Numbered from the stretch's first letter, positions 1 through 7,062 are shown. The stretch is 13,048 nt of DNA from SZUA-430 sp964561925 (GCA_964561925.1 CAZLRW010000105.1:1-13048), one strand, 5' to 3'. Numbers and translations are program-made. Notes: generated from the letters alone by a model not told the origin.

Positions 1-308
1 GCCTCGCGCCCGCGCACGACCGCCTGCGCTTCCTCGGCCGCGCCATCACGCCGACGTCCGCGCCCCGACGTTTCCACGCGCGCTTCTTCCTCGCCGACGG
101 CGAAGACGTACTCGGCGAGGTCCGCAGCAACGGCGAACTCGACGTGCTCGACTGGTATCCGATCGAAGATGCTCTCGCGCTGCCCACGATCGACGTGACG
201 CAGTTCATTCTGAAGGAACTCGCCGCCGCCGAACGCGGCCACCTCCGCGACGCGCCGTTCTTCCGCTACCGCCGCAACAAGCCGCTTGCGAAAACGGCGG
301 ATGGTTGA
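1..308 (+). CDS. NUDIX hydrolase, C-terminal part (5' end cut by window)
   Basis: The open frame runs from base 3 to the TGA at 306-308, giving the last 101 residues of a protein whose start and Nudix box lie outside the window. The visible segment reads LRFLGRAITP..RRFHARFF, then GELDVLDWYPIEDAL and LPTIDVTQFIL, ending in FFRYRRNKP. This matches the C-terminal half of the alphaproteobacterial NUDIX proteins that sit between rnr/DUF983 and rpmG: the strand after the Nudix box, the 'W(V/Y)P' segment, then a helix. NUDIX enzymes hydrolyse nucleoside diphosphates linked to another moiety; the substrate here cannot be read. The stop codon overlaps the next gene's ATG (ATGGTTGA), which suggests co-transcription and translational coupling with the MFS gene. 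Family assignment rests on recalled similarity and genomic position, since the catalytic motif is not in view. Confidence 0.72.
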   Translation, partial: LAPAHDRLRFLGRAITPTSAPRRFHARFFLADGEDVLGEVRSNGELDVLDWYPIEDALALPTIDVTQFILKELAAAERGHLRDAPFFRYRRNKPLAKTADG

Positions 309-1464
309 CACGCCCGCCGACCGCACGAAGAGCCTCGCCGCCGTTTACGCCTGCATCTTCGCGAACGGCCTCGGCATGGGCTTGTCGCTGCCGCTCTTGT
401 CGCTGATCATGGAGCGCCACGGCGTCCCCGCCACGATCAACGGCCTGAACGCGACGTTCGGCGCGCTCGCGCTGCTCGTCGCGACGCCGTTCATCCCGGC
501 GCTTGCCGCCCGCTTCGGCACCGCGCGGTTCCTGATCGCCTGCTACCTGATGGCCGCGGCCTCGCTGCTCGCCTTCCGCGCGACCGACGAACTCGCGCTC
601 TGGTTCGTCTTCCGCTTCACGCTGAACGCCGCGCTGCAGGGGCTGTTCCTCGTCAGCGAAGTCTGGATCAACAAGATCGCAACCGACGCCGTACGCGGAC
701 GCCTCGTTGCCATTTACGCGTCCATCTTCTCAGCAGGGTTCGCGTTGGGCCCGATCATCATCCAAGGCCTCGGCACCACGGGTTGGGAGCCCTTCATCGC
801 AGGCGCCGCCGCCATGACGCTCGCGATGGTGCCGCTGCTCGTCGCGAGCCGGCTCGTTCCACCTGTCGAGCACGCAACCGCCGGCGCCATGTTCGGCTTC
901 GTCTTCCGTTCACCCTCGGCCGCCGCCGCCGGCCTCGCCTTCGGCGCAATGGAAGCCTGCGCCGGGGCGTTCCTCATCGTCTACGCCGTGCGCCTCGGCG
1001 AGGTCGAGACATCGGCAACGCTTCTGCTCACGGCCTTAGGCCTCGGCAATATGGTGCTCGTCCCCGCGCTCGGCTGGCTCGCCGACAAGATCGATCGCCG
1101 CATGGTGCTGATCCTGTGCGGCGTCTTCGGCCTGATCGGCGCAAGCCTGTTACCCTTCGCAAATGGCGCCAGCACCGCCGGCCTCGCACTCGTCTTCGTA
1201 TGGGGCGGCTTCGTCGCGGGCCTCTACGCCGTGGGCCTCGCCCATCTCGGCTCGAACTTCAAAGGCACGGACCTCGCCGCCGCGAATGCCGCCTTCTCGA
1301 TCCTCTACGCGCTGGGCACGATGGCGGGGCCTGGCGCCGGCGGCCTTGCCATAGACCTCTGGAACCCCCACGGCTTCGTCGTGGTTTTGGCGCTGATTTC
1401 CGCCCTTTTCTTAAGTGTCGTCGCCTGGCGGACCGCGACGTTTCCCCGCCCCAAGGCGGGTTGA
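301..1464 (+). CDS. MFS transporter (YcaD-like)
   Basis: A 387-residue major facilitator superfamily permease of the inner membrane, of usual length for a 12-helix carrier. Alternating hydrophobic stretches fill the protein: first helix around LAAVYACIFANGLGMGLSLP, then loop motifs such as the segment following TM2 (RFGTARFL) and, in the second half, LADKIDRRMVL, a variant of the MFS 'GxxxDRxGRR' loop between TM8 and TM9. WINKIATDAVRGRLVAIY lies in the TM4-TM5 region, as in YcaD-type carriers. The substrate is unknown. The ATG at 301 overlaps the NUDIX stop codon; a TTG at 286 would add five residues (MRKRR) but has no better ribosome site, so ATG is preferred. The MFS gene next to NUDIX and rpmG is a recurrent alphaproteobacterial arrangement (recalled). 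Confidence 0.88.
   Translation: MVDTPADRTKSLAAVYACIFANGLGMGLSLPLLSLIMERHGVPATINGLNATFGALALLVATPFIPALAARFGTARFLIACYLMAAASLLAFRATDELALWFVFRFTLNAALQGLFLVSEVWINKIATDAVRGRLVAIYASIFSAGFALGPIIIQGLGTTGWEPFIAGAAAMTLAMVPLLVASRLVPPVEHATAGAMFGFVFRSPSAAAAGLAFGAMEACAGAFLIVYAVRLGEVETSATLLLTALGLGNMVLVPALGWLADKIDRRMVLILCGVFGLIGASLLPFANGASTAGLALVFVWGGFVAGLYAVGLAHLGSNFKGTDLAAANAAFSILYALGTMAGPGAGGLAIDLWNPHGFVVVLALISALFLSVVAWRTATFPRPKAG
1445..1463 (+). terminator. Short GC hairpin at the end of the MFS gene
   Basis: CCCGCC (1445-1450) pairs with GGCGGG (1455-1460) across a CCAA loop, inside the last codons of the MFS gene. Only TT follows, so it is at best a weak or attenuating terminator ahead of rpmG. Confidence 0.25.
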
Positions 1465-1488
1465 CTTCGCGTCCGGTATGATTAGGTT
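1461..1488 (+). promoter_or_regulatory. Possible sigma-70-type promoter for rpmG
   Basis: TTGACT (1461-1466) is five of six to the -35 consensus and is followed 16 bases later by TAGGTT (1483-1488), a weak -10. A better -10 look-alike, TATGAT (1477-1482), is only 10 bases away from it. It lies at the stop of the MFS gene, 39 bases before the rpmG ATG. This would allow rpmG expression independent of the transporter. Confidence 0.3.
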
Positions 1489-1527
1489 CTCGCGCTCCGA
1501 AAAACGCCGCCGAAGAAAGCGCCGCCC

Positions 1528-1695
1528 ATGGCCAAACCGACCACGATCAAGATCCGCCTGAACTCCTCCGCCGGCACGGGACATTTCTACGTCGCCAAGA
1601 AGAACTCGCGCACGATGACGGACAAGTTCAAGGTCAAGAAATACGACCCCGTCGTCCGCAAGCATGTGGAATACGTCGAAGGCAAGATCAAGTAA
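1528..1695 (+). CDS. rpmG: 50S ribosomal protein L33
   Basis: A 55-residue basic protein beginning MAKPTTIKIRLNSSAGTGHF and continuing YVAKKNSRT, then DKFKVKKYDPVVRKHVEY, which is the classic L33 sequence (family length 49-56). L33 is part of the large ribosomal subunit near the E site. It has no cysteines, so it is the zinc-free (C-minus) form, which does not depend on zinc supply. The start at ATG 1528 gives the canonical N-terminus. The preceding ribosome site is poor (GAAGAAAG about 10 bases upstream). It follows the MFS gene by 63 bases and is closed by a strong terminator 28 bases after the stop, convergent with the WYL regulator gene. Confidence 0.97.
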   Translation: MAKPTTIKIRLNSSAGTGHFYVAKKNSRTMTDKFKVKKYDPVVRKHVEYVEGKIK

Positions 1696-1720
1696 GCGAA
1701 CGATCGACGCAGGCTGGCCG

Positions 1721-2713
1721 TCAAGGGCGCCCGCGAGGCGCCCTTTGCTTTTGTCCGTAGAGCGCAACGACGCGCCCGGCCTCCGCTGCGATCGCCGAAC
1801 GCAGCACAAGCGGTTCCAACACCTCCGCCTCGCCGCCCAAACGCAACAGCTGGCGCGTCGCATCCTCGATGCTTTCGATCGGAATCTGCGCCTTGACCCA
1901 GCCTTCGGGACGGCACGCGCGATGCGCCGCGTCGACCGCCTCGGCCGCGCCGGGGTTGACCGCACGCAACAGCTTAAGCCCCGCGGCTGAAAACTTCACG
2001 ACCGCCCGCTCGCGCATCAGCCGCGCTTCGAATGCAGCCGCCGCCGCGGCCCAATGGCGCGCAAGGTCGAAGCGCGCCGGCCTGACCGCCTTTGCATCGA
2101 GCACCTCGAGCGTCTGAATGCTGGACACGCGATAGGTGCGCGGCTCGCCCTTGACAGCGGCGACCAAGTACCAAACGCCCGCCTTCAGCACGAGGCCCAA
2201 GGGATCGGCGTCGCGCGTCACGATCTCTTTCCAGCTGTCATAGCGGATGCGGATGCGCCGATCGCGCCAGACCGCCGAACTCAGCGCGGGCAGAATCTCG
2301 ATCGTCTCCGACCGCCGGTACCAGTTCACGGGATCGATGTGGAATCGTTCGGCGATCCGCTGCGCGCTCGCGCCGGAATCGGCGGGCAAACTCGCAAGCA
2401 GTTTCAGTTGCGCCGCCGCGGCTTCGGCGCCCACGCCCAGTTCCGCCGCCGCCCCGCCCGCGCCCGCCAGCAGCAACGCCTCCGCTTCGCCCGGCGTAAA
2501 GCCGGTCAGCCGGGTGCGATAACCGTCGGTGAGCGCAAACCCGCCGTTGCGCCCGCGCTCCGCATAGACCGGCACGCCGGCAGCACTCAGCTGATCGACA
2601 TCGCGATAGATCGTGCGCACCGACACTTCGAACTCGTGCGCCAGCGCCTCGGCACTCACCCGGCCGCGCATCTGCAACAGGATCAAGATCGAAAGCAGCC
2701 GGCTCGCGCGCAT
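1721..2713 (-). CDS. YafY-type transcriptional regulator (HTH + WYL domain)
   Basis: A 330-residue cytoplasmic regulator. The N-terminus (about residues 5-57) is a winged helix-turn-helix: RLLSILILLQ, then VSAEALAHEFEVSVRTIYRD, then the wing ending RGRNGGFAL. A WYL domain follows at about 140-210, with the signature at 181-183 (GVWYLVAAVKG) and the conserved arginine in TYRVSSI (195). The C-terminal third fits the WCX extension. WYL domains bind ligands, and proteins of this layout usually repress their own gene and a divergent neighbour. Here the gene is divergent from the DUF1579-like/GST operon across 84 bp that hold two inverted repeats. ATG 2713 is followed directly by MRASRLL, the usual start of the family. 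The 3' end overlaps the rpmG terminator. The ligand cannot be inferred. Confidence 0.93.
   Translation of the reverse strand: MRASRLLSILILLQMRGRVSAEALAHEFEVSVRTIYRDVDQLSAAGVPVYAERGRNGGFALTDGYRTRLTGFTPGEAEALLLAGAGGAAAELGVGAEAAAAQLKLLASLPADSGASAQRIAERFHIDPVNWYRRSETIEILPALSSAVWRDRRIRIRYDSWKEIVTRDADPLGLVLKAGVWYLVAAVKGEPRTYRVSSIQTLEVLDAKAVRPARFDLARHWAAAAAAFEARLMRERAVVKFSAAGLKLLRAVNPGAAEAVDAAHRACRPEGWVKAQIPIESIEDATRQLLRLGGEAEVLEPLVLRSAIAAEAGRVVALYGQKQRAPRGRP
1723..1752 (+). terminator. Intrinsic terminator of rpmG
   Basis: AAGGGCGCC (1723-1731) pairs perfectly with GGCGCCCTT (1737-1745) over a five-base CGCGA loop, followed by TGCTTTT. This is a strong rho-independent terminator for plus-strand transcription leaving rpmG. 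It overlaps the last codons of the convergent regulator gene. Read on the minus strand it lacks a T tract, so it appears directional. Confidence 0.85.
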
Positions 2714-2729
2714 GTGTTCTTGCTAACAC
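2714..2729. promoter_or_regulatory. Inverted repeat, candidate operator 1
   Basis: GTGTT (2714-2718) and AACAC (2725-2729) form a perfect 5-bp inverted repeat with a six-base spacer, touching the regulator start codon. A bound dimer here would block the regulator's own transcription or translation start. It is a candidate autoregulatory site; there is no direct evidence of binding. Confidence 0.4.
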
Positions 2730-2736
2730 GAAATCA

Positions 2737-2751
2737 TGACGCTCCGTGTCA
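2737..2751. promoter_or_regulatory. Inverted repeat TGACnCnnnGnGTCA, candidate operator 2
   Basis: The 15-bp imperfect palindrome TGACGCTCCGTGTCA has TGAC/GTCA arms and 5 of 7 pairs matching. On the minus strand CTGACA, part of this element, resembles a -35 box, with TGTTAG 18 bases further as a weak -10 for the regulator gene. On the plus strand GATTAT (2753-2758) follows directly and could serve as the -10 of the divergent operon. The position between both genes suits shared control by the WYL regulator. Confidence 0.4.
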
Positions 2752-2784
2752 GGATTATGGGTTTATGGAAAGCGGGGCCAATCG

Positions 2785-2792
2785 AGGGAGGA
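2785..2792 (+). promoter_or_regulatory. Ribosome binding site of the DUF1579-like gene
   Basis: AGGGAGGA ends five bases before ATG 2798. It decides this start over the in-frame ATG at 2765, which lacks such a site. Confidence 0.75.
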
Positions 2793-2797
2793 CAGTC

Positions 2798-3352
2798 ATG
2801 AACGAACAGCGCCGCAGCATCCTTAACGCCGCCGTCGCCGCAAGCGCCGCCGTCCTGCTTGGACGCAACGCGACCCCGGCCGCCGCTCGCGAACCGGCAC
2901 CGGGCAAACCCGGCGACTTCGACTTCCTTGCCGGCGAATGGCGCATCGAAAACCGCCGCCTACCGCAGGGCACCAAGACCTGGGACGTGTTCCCCGGCGA
3001 GGCGACCGTGGTGACGATCTTGGCCGGCGCGGGCAGCGTCGAGGATCTGCGCATTCCCGCCCGCAACTTCGCAGGCATGGGCCTGCGCCTTCTCGACATG
3101 GAAAAGCGGCACTGGACCGACCACTGGGTGAACGCGGAGAGCGGTGTGCTGACCCTGCCCGGACAAACCGGCCGCTTCGAAAACGGCGTCGGCACGTTCA
3201 ACGCCGACGACATGGACGGCACGACCCCGATCAAGATCGCGGGCATCTGGGATCAAATCACGCCCAAATCCTGCCGCTGGCGCCAAGCGGTCTCGCGCGA
3301 CGGCGGCAAGTCGTGGGCCGAGAACTGGATCATGCACTGGACGCGCGTCTGA
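2798..3352 (+). CDS. Exported DUF1579-like protein
   Basis: A 184-residue protein. The N-terminus MNEQRRSILNAA..ASAAVLLG carries a twin-arginine pattern (RRSIL) before a weakly hydrophobic stretch and an alanine-rich cleavage zone ending about AAA-RE near residue 32, so a Tat-type signal peptide is likely. The mature part starts DFDFLAGEWRIENRRL and holds WDVFPGEA, MGLRLLDMEKRHWTDHW, RFENGVGTF and SRDGGKSWAENW. This fits the lipocalin-like beta-barrel proteins annotated as DUF1579 (calycin fold), whose biochemical role is not established. The start at 2798 is set by a strong ribosome site. It is the first gene of an operon with the signal-peptide-only ORF (14-bp gap) and the GST gene, divergent from the WYL regulator that probably controls it. 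Confidence 0.82.
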   Translation: MNEQRRSILNAAVAASAAVLLGRNATPAAAREPAPGKPGDFDFLAGEWRIENRRLPQGTKTWDVFPGEATVVTILAGAGSVEDLRIPARNFAGMGLRLLDMEKRHWTDHWVNAESGVLTLPGQTGRFENGVGTFNADDMDGTTPIKIAGIWDQITPKSCRWRQAVSRDGGKSWAENWIMHWTRV

Positions 3353-3366
3353 CGAAGAGAGGGAAC

Positions 3367-3459
3367 ATGATCGGTTTCATCAAGCCGTCGCGGCGAACCC
3401 TTCTTCTCGCCGGCGCCGCGGTGGCGTTCACCGCGGGCGCGGCCGCCGAAACCGCATGA
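3367..3459 (+). CDS. Orphan Tat signal peptide ORF (30 aa)
   Basis: A 30-codon ORF with a good ribosome site (GAGAGGGA, 3357-3364). Its product, MIGFIKPSRRTLLLAGAAVA followed by FTAGAAAETA, is almost nothing but a signal peptide: basic n-region, twin-arginine motif SRRTLLL, hydrophobic core and an AAA-type cleavage site. It then stops at TGA 3457-3459, which overlaps the GST start codon (ATGA). No mature domain follows in any frame, because the next gene is a cytoplasmic-type GST. It may be the remnant of an exported-protein gene whose body was deleted, or a small leader whose translation delivers ribosomes to the GST start. The sequence supports the reading frame, but the function is inference. 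Confidence 0.55.
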   Translation: MIGFIKPSRRTLLLAGAAVAFTAGAAAETA

Positions 3460-4136
3460 CGAACGTCCTCTATATCGGCAACAAGAACTACTCGTCCTGG
3501 TCGCTGCGGCCGTGGCTTTGCCTTCGTTGGGCGGGCATTCCCTTCGAAGAACGCGAAATCGAACTCGCCCAGCCGGGCTACGGCAAACATGCGATCGAAG
3601 AGGTCGTGCGCGTGTCGCCGAACGGCCGCGTGCCCGCCCTGCATGCCGGTGGTCTCGTCGTGTGGGATTCGCTTGCGATCGCCGAATGGGCCGCAGAAGA
3701 ACGGCCCGAAGCGAACCTCTGGCCGTCAGATCGCCGCAAACGCGCCGAAGCGCGAGCCGTCACCGCCGAGATGCATTCGGGTTTCGAGTCCGTTCGCCGC
3801 GACCTGCCGATGAACGTCCGCCGCCGTGTCGCGGCACAGGATTGGCCCGTCGAGACGCGCGCGGAACTGGCACGCATCGAAGCCGTTTGGACGGACCTGC
3901 GCACGCGGCACGCAAGCGCGGGCCCTTGGTTGTTCGGCGCTCGCACGATCGCAGACGCCTTCTACGCCCCGGTCGCCGCACGCATGCGAACCTACGGCGT
4001 CGCGCTGACCCGCGCGGCACGGTCCTATTGCGAAGCAATCTATGCCGACGCCGGCTTCAAGACTTGGGAAGACGCTTGCCGCCCCGACAGCTGGGATCAC
4101 CTCGGTTATTCGGTGATCGACCGGATCTACGACTGA
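3456..4136 (+). CDS. Glutathione S-transferase family protein
   Basis: A 226-residue two-domain GST, of usual length. The thioredoxin-fold N-terminal domain (about 1-82) begins MTNVLYIGNKNYSSWSLRPW, with serines at 13-14 in the position of the glutathione-activating residue. It also contains the cis-proline segment NGRVPAL (P60) and the glutathione gamma-glutamyl contact WDSLAIAEW (D71-S72). The helical C-terminal domain includes WLFGARTIADAFYAPVAAR, the family's N-capping helix region. It would conjugate or reduce electrophiles with glutathione in the cytoplasm; the substrate is unknown. ATG 3456 overlaps the stop of the orphan signal-peptide ORF and has no recognisable ribosome site of its own (GCCGAAACCGC precedes it), so translation is probably coupled. 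Its last 10 bases overlap the convergent acyltransferase gene. Confidence 0.9.
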   Translation: MTNVLYIGNKNYSSWSLRPWLCLRWAGIPFEEREIELAQPGYGKHAIEEVVRVSPNGRVPALHAGGLVVWDSLAIAEWAAEERPEANLWPSDRRKRAEARAVTAEMHSGFESVRRDLPMNVRRRVAAQDWPVETRAELARIEAVWTDLRTRHASAGPWLFGARTIADAFYAPVAARMRTYGVALTRAARSYCEAIYADAGFKTWEDACRPDSWDHLGYSVIDRIYD

Positions 4137-5368
4137 ACGAGCATCAAAGTTCCGGCCGCCACGGCAAAGCCCATCGGCAAAAGATCGGCCGGCAGCGACT
4201 TGTAGTTGGCCGGCCGCCAGGCGGTCGCACGCCTGATTTGGCGCTTGATGAACTCCTTGAGCTGGTAGCGCTCGAGCACCGCACCCAGATTGCGTGAGAC
4301 GGCGTCCATCGACCGCATCGCCGACGCCAGCATCACGCCGCGCAGGCCGCGTTTGATCAGATAATAGTGCCGCTCGCGCGTCTTCAGGTTCGACGTGCGT
4401 TCCTTATAGGCGCCGCCGCCGTAGAGATAGTCGAGCGTCGTGACCGGCACGTTGTGACGCTCCAGGTCCTGCAGCAAGAACAGGAACGTCAGCATTCCCG
4501 GCTGCACCTTTGCCCACGCCGGATCGTAACCGCCGTCTATCATATAGAGCCGTGTGCCGTCGGCGTAACTCAAGTGGAACGCGATCGCCTGATCGCCAGC
4601 GAACAGGATATGGCCGAGGAACCGCCTCGTCCGCGCCGCGTTCAGCAAGTTCGTACGTTGTCGGTCGTTGTTCACGACGCCTTCGCCCAAAAGCCGCCGT
4701 TGATAGGTCTTGGCCGAAACCGCCGATGCGGTCTCGAGGTAAGCCGCGACGTCGTCCTCGCTTGTGTAGCGCTCGAGCCGGAACGCGGGCGTCGCCCCCT
4801 CTACCTTCTTGAGCGTCCGGCGCAAATCCTTGCGCGTCACCTTGCTGAGCGAGTTGAGGTAGCCTTCGAAACTGCCGTCCCAAGCGATCCGGCATCGCGT
4901 ATAGGCCGGTCCATGCGGGACGACATGAAATGCTTTCCGAATGGTGCTGCCGCGCCTGGCCAGTTGCGCATGCGCCTCGGACCCTTCGGGCACGCCGCGC
5001 AAGAACACGGCACCGTTCACCGGCAGGCGCTCCGCAAGCGCCGCAAAACAACCGCTCGTGAGATCGCCGCCGCCGGCAACCAAAGGCGCCCGCTCCAACG
5101 CGAACCGCTGAACGCGTTTGCGCAGCATCGTGACTTCGCCGACACCGAATTTCAGCGCCGTCGGATGAACCTCGAACGGCGCAAGGCCGACGAGCCGGCC
5201 GCCCTCGCGCGCCGTCAGCACCATGAGCGTGCGATCGCGACGCGAGGACAAGTGCTGCCAGGCGACGTCATGGCCAAGTTCAAGATCCGGAAAAGCCGCA
5301 CGCGCTTCGCGTGCAAGCGCATCGAATTGCTCGGGTCGCGCGAGCGCTTCTTCACGCCAAACGGCCAT
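4127..5368 (-). CDS. FemAB/BioF2-like acyltransferase (GNAT fold, Acetyltransf_6)
   Basis: A 413-residue protein of the CelD/BcsL-FemAB-like acetyltransferase group. The N-terminal half ends near the segment HVVPHGPAYTRCRIAWDGSF. The second GNAT-like domain starts at about 165 (YLNSLSKVTRKDLRRTLKK) and includes HILFAGDQAIAFHLSY and YDPAWAKVQPGMLTFLFL, the hallmark 'YdpayaxxSPG' element. It continues with LDYLYGGGAYKERTSN. The protein ends in a hydrophobic tail (LLPMGFAVAAGTLMLVQS). Relatives acylate cell-surface polysaccharides or aminoacylate peptidoglycan or lipids; the substrate here is unknown. ATG 5368 is chosen because a G-rich site (5374-5379) precedes it. A GTG at 5434 would add 22 residues, but those codons have lower third-position GC than the rest. 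It overlaps the GST 3' end by 10 bp. Confidence 0.82.
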   Translation of the reverse strand: MAVWREEALARPEQFDALAREARAAFPDLELGHDVAWQHLSSRRDRTLMVLTAREGGRLVGLAPFEVHPTALKFGVGEVTMLRKRVQRFALERAPLVAGGGDLTSGCFAALAERLPVNGAVFLRGVPEGSEAHAQLARRGSTIRKAFHVVPHGPAYTRCRIAWDGSFEGYLNSLSKVTRKDLRRTLKKVEGATPAFRLERYTSEDDVAAYLETASAVSAKTYQRRLLGEGVVNNDRQRTNLLNAARTRRFLGHILFAGDQAIAFHLSYADGTRLYMIDGGYDPAWAKVQPGMLTFLFLLQDLERHNVPVTTLDYLYGGGAYKERTSNLKTRERHYYLIKRGLRGVMLASAMRSMDAVSRNLGAVLERYQLKEFIKRQIRRATAWRPANYKSLPADLLPMGFAVAAGTLMLVQS

Positions 5369-5675
5369 CTGTTCCCCCCAACGCTGCGGCCGACGTTCCC
5401 ATTCGAAGCGCCCCTCCCCAGAAAGAGCACTCACGCGGCCAAGCCAGATCGAATGTAGTCGCAGCGGTCCGTTAGGGAAAGGGCACGTTTACCAAAGGCA
5501 CCAAACCGGTCGTTTCGACCGGGATGTGCACAACCGCGAAAACGCTGACGCTTCCACGCATTCACCAAATGAGGATTGCGCACCGCTCAGCGCACAACCC
5601 AACAGTTCGTGCGCCGCAGTGGCTCGCCTGCCACGCGAAATTCCCAGTTCCTCCAAAAAGGATGCAGCGCGCGGA
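5369..5675. other. Intergenic region between pleD and the acyltransferase gene
   Basis: About 307 bp with no supported gene. It should hold the end of the pleD transcript and the promoter of the acyltransferase gene. The clearest structure is the hairpin at 5506-5522. A weak minus-strand -10 candidate, TACATT, lies at about 5450-5455, with no good -35. A further small inverted repeat TGCGC/GCGCA lies at 5577-5594. Confidence 0.5.
5506..5522. terminator. Hairpin CCGGTCG-TTT-CGACCGG
   Basis: A perfect 7-bp inverted repeat with a three-base loop. On the minus strand it follows the pleD stop by about 155 bases and precedes TTTGGTGCC, so it could be a weak terminator of divK-pleD. It could also be an operator upstream of the acyltransferase gene. 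The short T run makes termination uncertain. Confidence 0.35.
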
Positions 5676-7049
5676 CTATGCCGCGTCCGCGACCACGCGA
5701 TTGCGGCCGTCGCGTTTGGCGCGATAGAGCGCCTGGTCGGCCCGCTTGAGCAACGCTTCGGCCGAGTCGCCCGCAGCTTCGCTGGCCGTCACACCGATCG
5801 ATATGGTGACCGGCAGCTGGCCCGGGGCGGGGCTGATGCGAAACGGCGCATCGGCGACCGCTTGGCGCAGCCGCTCCGCGACCATGTAGGCGAAGTTCAA
5901 ATCCGTGTCCGGCATGACGACGACGAACTCTTCGCCGCCGTACCGGCAGGCGAGGTCGATCCCGCGCACGTTCGCGGAGATGCGGCTTGCGAACTCGCGC
6001 AAGACCTCGTCGCCGACGTCGTGGCCATGCGTGTCGTTGACCTGCTTGAAGTAGTCGATGTCGAGGATCAGGAACGACACCGGCTTGCCCGACGCATGCG
6101 CGTTCGAGATCAGCGTGCTCAAGTGCCGCGACATGTAGCGGCGGTTGAAGAGCCCCGTCAGCTGATCCGTGATCGCCATCTCGAGGCTCAGCTGCAGCGA
6201 ATGGCGCAGCTTGTCGGAATAACGCTTGCGGCGAAGCTGCGTGCGCACGCGCGCGACGAGTTCGTTCCGCTCGATCGGGCGCATCAGATAGTCGTTGACG
6301 CCGATGTCCAGCGCGCGGACCAGCCGCTTAACGTCGCCCTCTTCGGCGAGCGTCAAGATCGGCGTCTGACGCGTGGCCTCGAGGCTGCGCAGCGTCGCGC
6401 AGAAACGCAGACCGTCTTGCCGGTCCAGCGAAAGGCTCGCGATGACGAGGTCATAGTCCCCGCCCTTCGCGCGCACCACCGCTTCCGTCGTCTGCGGCAC
6501 GATCTCCACGTCGTGGTCGCGGCCGAGCGTCTCGGCGATGCGTTGCGCGCTCTGCTCGCGGTCGTCGACGATAAGGATGCGTCCGCGGCCCGGTTGCTCG
6601 GTGAGCACCGCTTCGCTGCCTTCGACCAGGCCCATGCTCTCGCCGGTCGCCTGACGCAAGCGCAACTCGTCGACCATCGTCTTCAACCTGACAAGGCTGC
6701 GCACGCGCGCAAACAGCGCGACGTCGTTGACCGGCTTCGTCAGAAAATCGTCCGCACCCGCCTCAAGCCCCTGCACGCGGTCCGACACCTGGTCGAGCGC
6801 GGTCACCATCACGACCGGCAGATGCGCGGTCTTGGGGTTCGCCTTGATGCGCCGGCAGACTTCGAACCCGTCCATGCCCGGCATCATCACGTCGAGCAGA
6901 ACGATGTCGGGGTTCTCGCGGTCGATCGCGGAGAGCGCCTCCGCGCCCGAACCCGCGGTCACGACGTCGAAATACTCCGCGCCGAGTTTCGCCTCGAGCA
7001 GCTTCACGTTGGCGGGAATGTCGTCGACGACGAGAACGCGCGCGGTCAT
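5676..7049 (-). CDS. pleD: Response regulator / diguanylate cyclase PleD
   Basis: A 457-residue REC-REC-GGDEF protein, matching PleD in length and order. REC1 (about 1-120) has VVDD at 7-10, phospho-acceptor D53 (IVLLDVMMPG) and K105 (LTKPV). REC2 (about 156-272) is degenerate: the acceptor site reads DYDLVIASL, with A/S in place of Asp, and the lysine is arginine (MRPI). This fits the known role of REC2 as a dimerisation adaptor. The GGDEF domain (about 290-455) has LDIDYFKQVND, the active-site GGEEF at 371-375, and an inhibitory RxxD site at 362-365 exactly five residues before it. It therefore should make cyclic-di-GMP from two GTP when phosphorylated, with product inhibition. Start 7049 lies 13 bases after the divK stop, so the two genes form an operon. 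Confidence 0.96.
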   Translation of the reverse strand: MTARVLVVDDIPANVKLLEAKLGAEYFDVVTAGSGAEALSAIDRENPDIVLLDVMMPGMDGFEVCRRIKANPKTAHLPVVMVTALDQVSDRVQGLEAGADDFLTKPVNDVALFARVRSLVRLKTMVDELRLRQATGESMGLVEGSEAVLTEQPGRGRILIVDDREQSAQRIAETLGRDHDVEIVPQTTEAVVRAKGGDYDLVIASLSLDRQDGLRFCATLRSLEATRQTPILTLAEEGDVKRLVRALDIGVNDYLMRPIERNELVARVRTQLRRKRYSDKLRHSLQLSLEMAITDQLTGLFNRRYMSRHLSTLISNAHASGKPVSFLILDIDYFKQVNDTHGHDVGDEVLREFASRISANVRGIDLACRYGGEEFVVVMPDTDLNFAYMVAERLRQAVADAPFRISPAPGQLPVTISIGVTASEAAGDSAEALLKRADQALYRAKRDGRNRVVADAA

Positions 7050-7062
7050 GGAACGTGGACCT

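Noticed and set aside
783..1481. 232-codon frame overlapping the MFS gene in another frame.
   Set aside because: Arginine-rich alternative-frame translation with no domain; the MFS frame is clearly the coding one.
2054..2797. Upstream extension of the DUF1579-like protein across the regulator gene.
   Set aside because: It is antisense to the WYL regulator and low in domain content; the signal peptide and ribosome site place the start at 2798.
5577..5594. TGCGC...GCGCA inverted repeat as a terminator of pleD.
   Set aside because: Only 5 bp, with an eight-base loop and no T tract on either strand.
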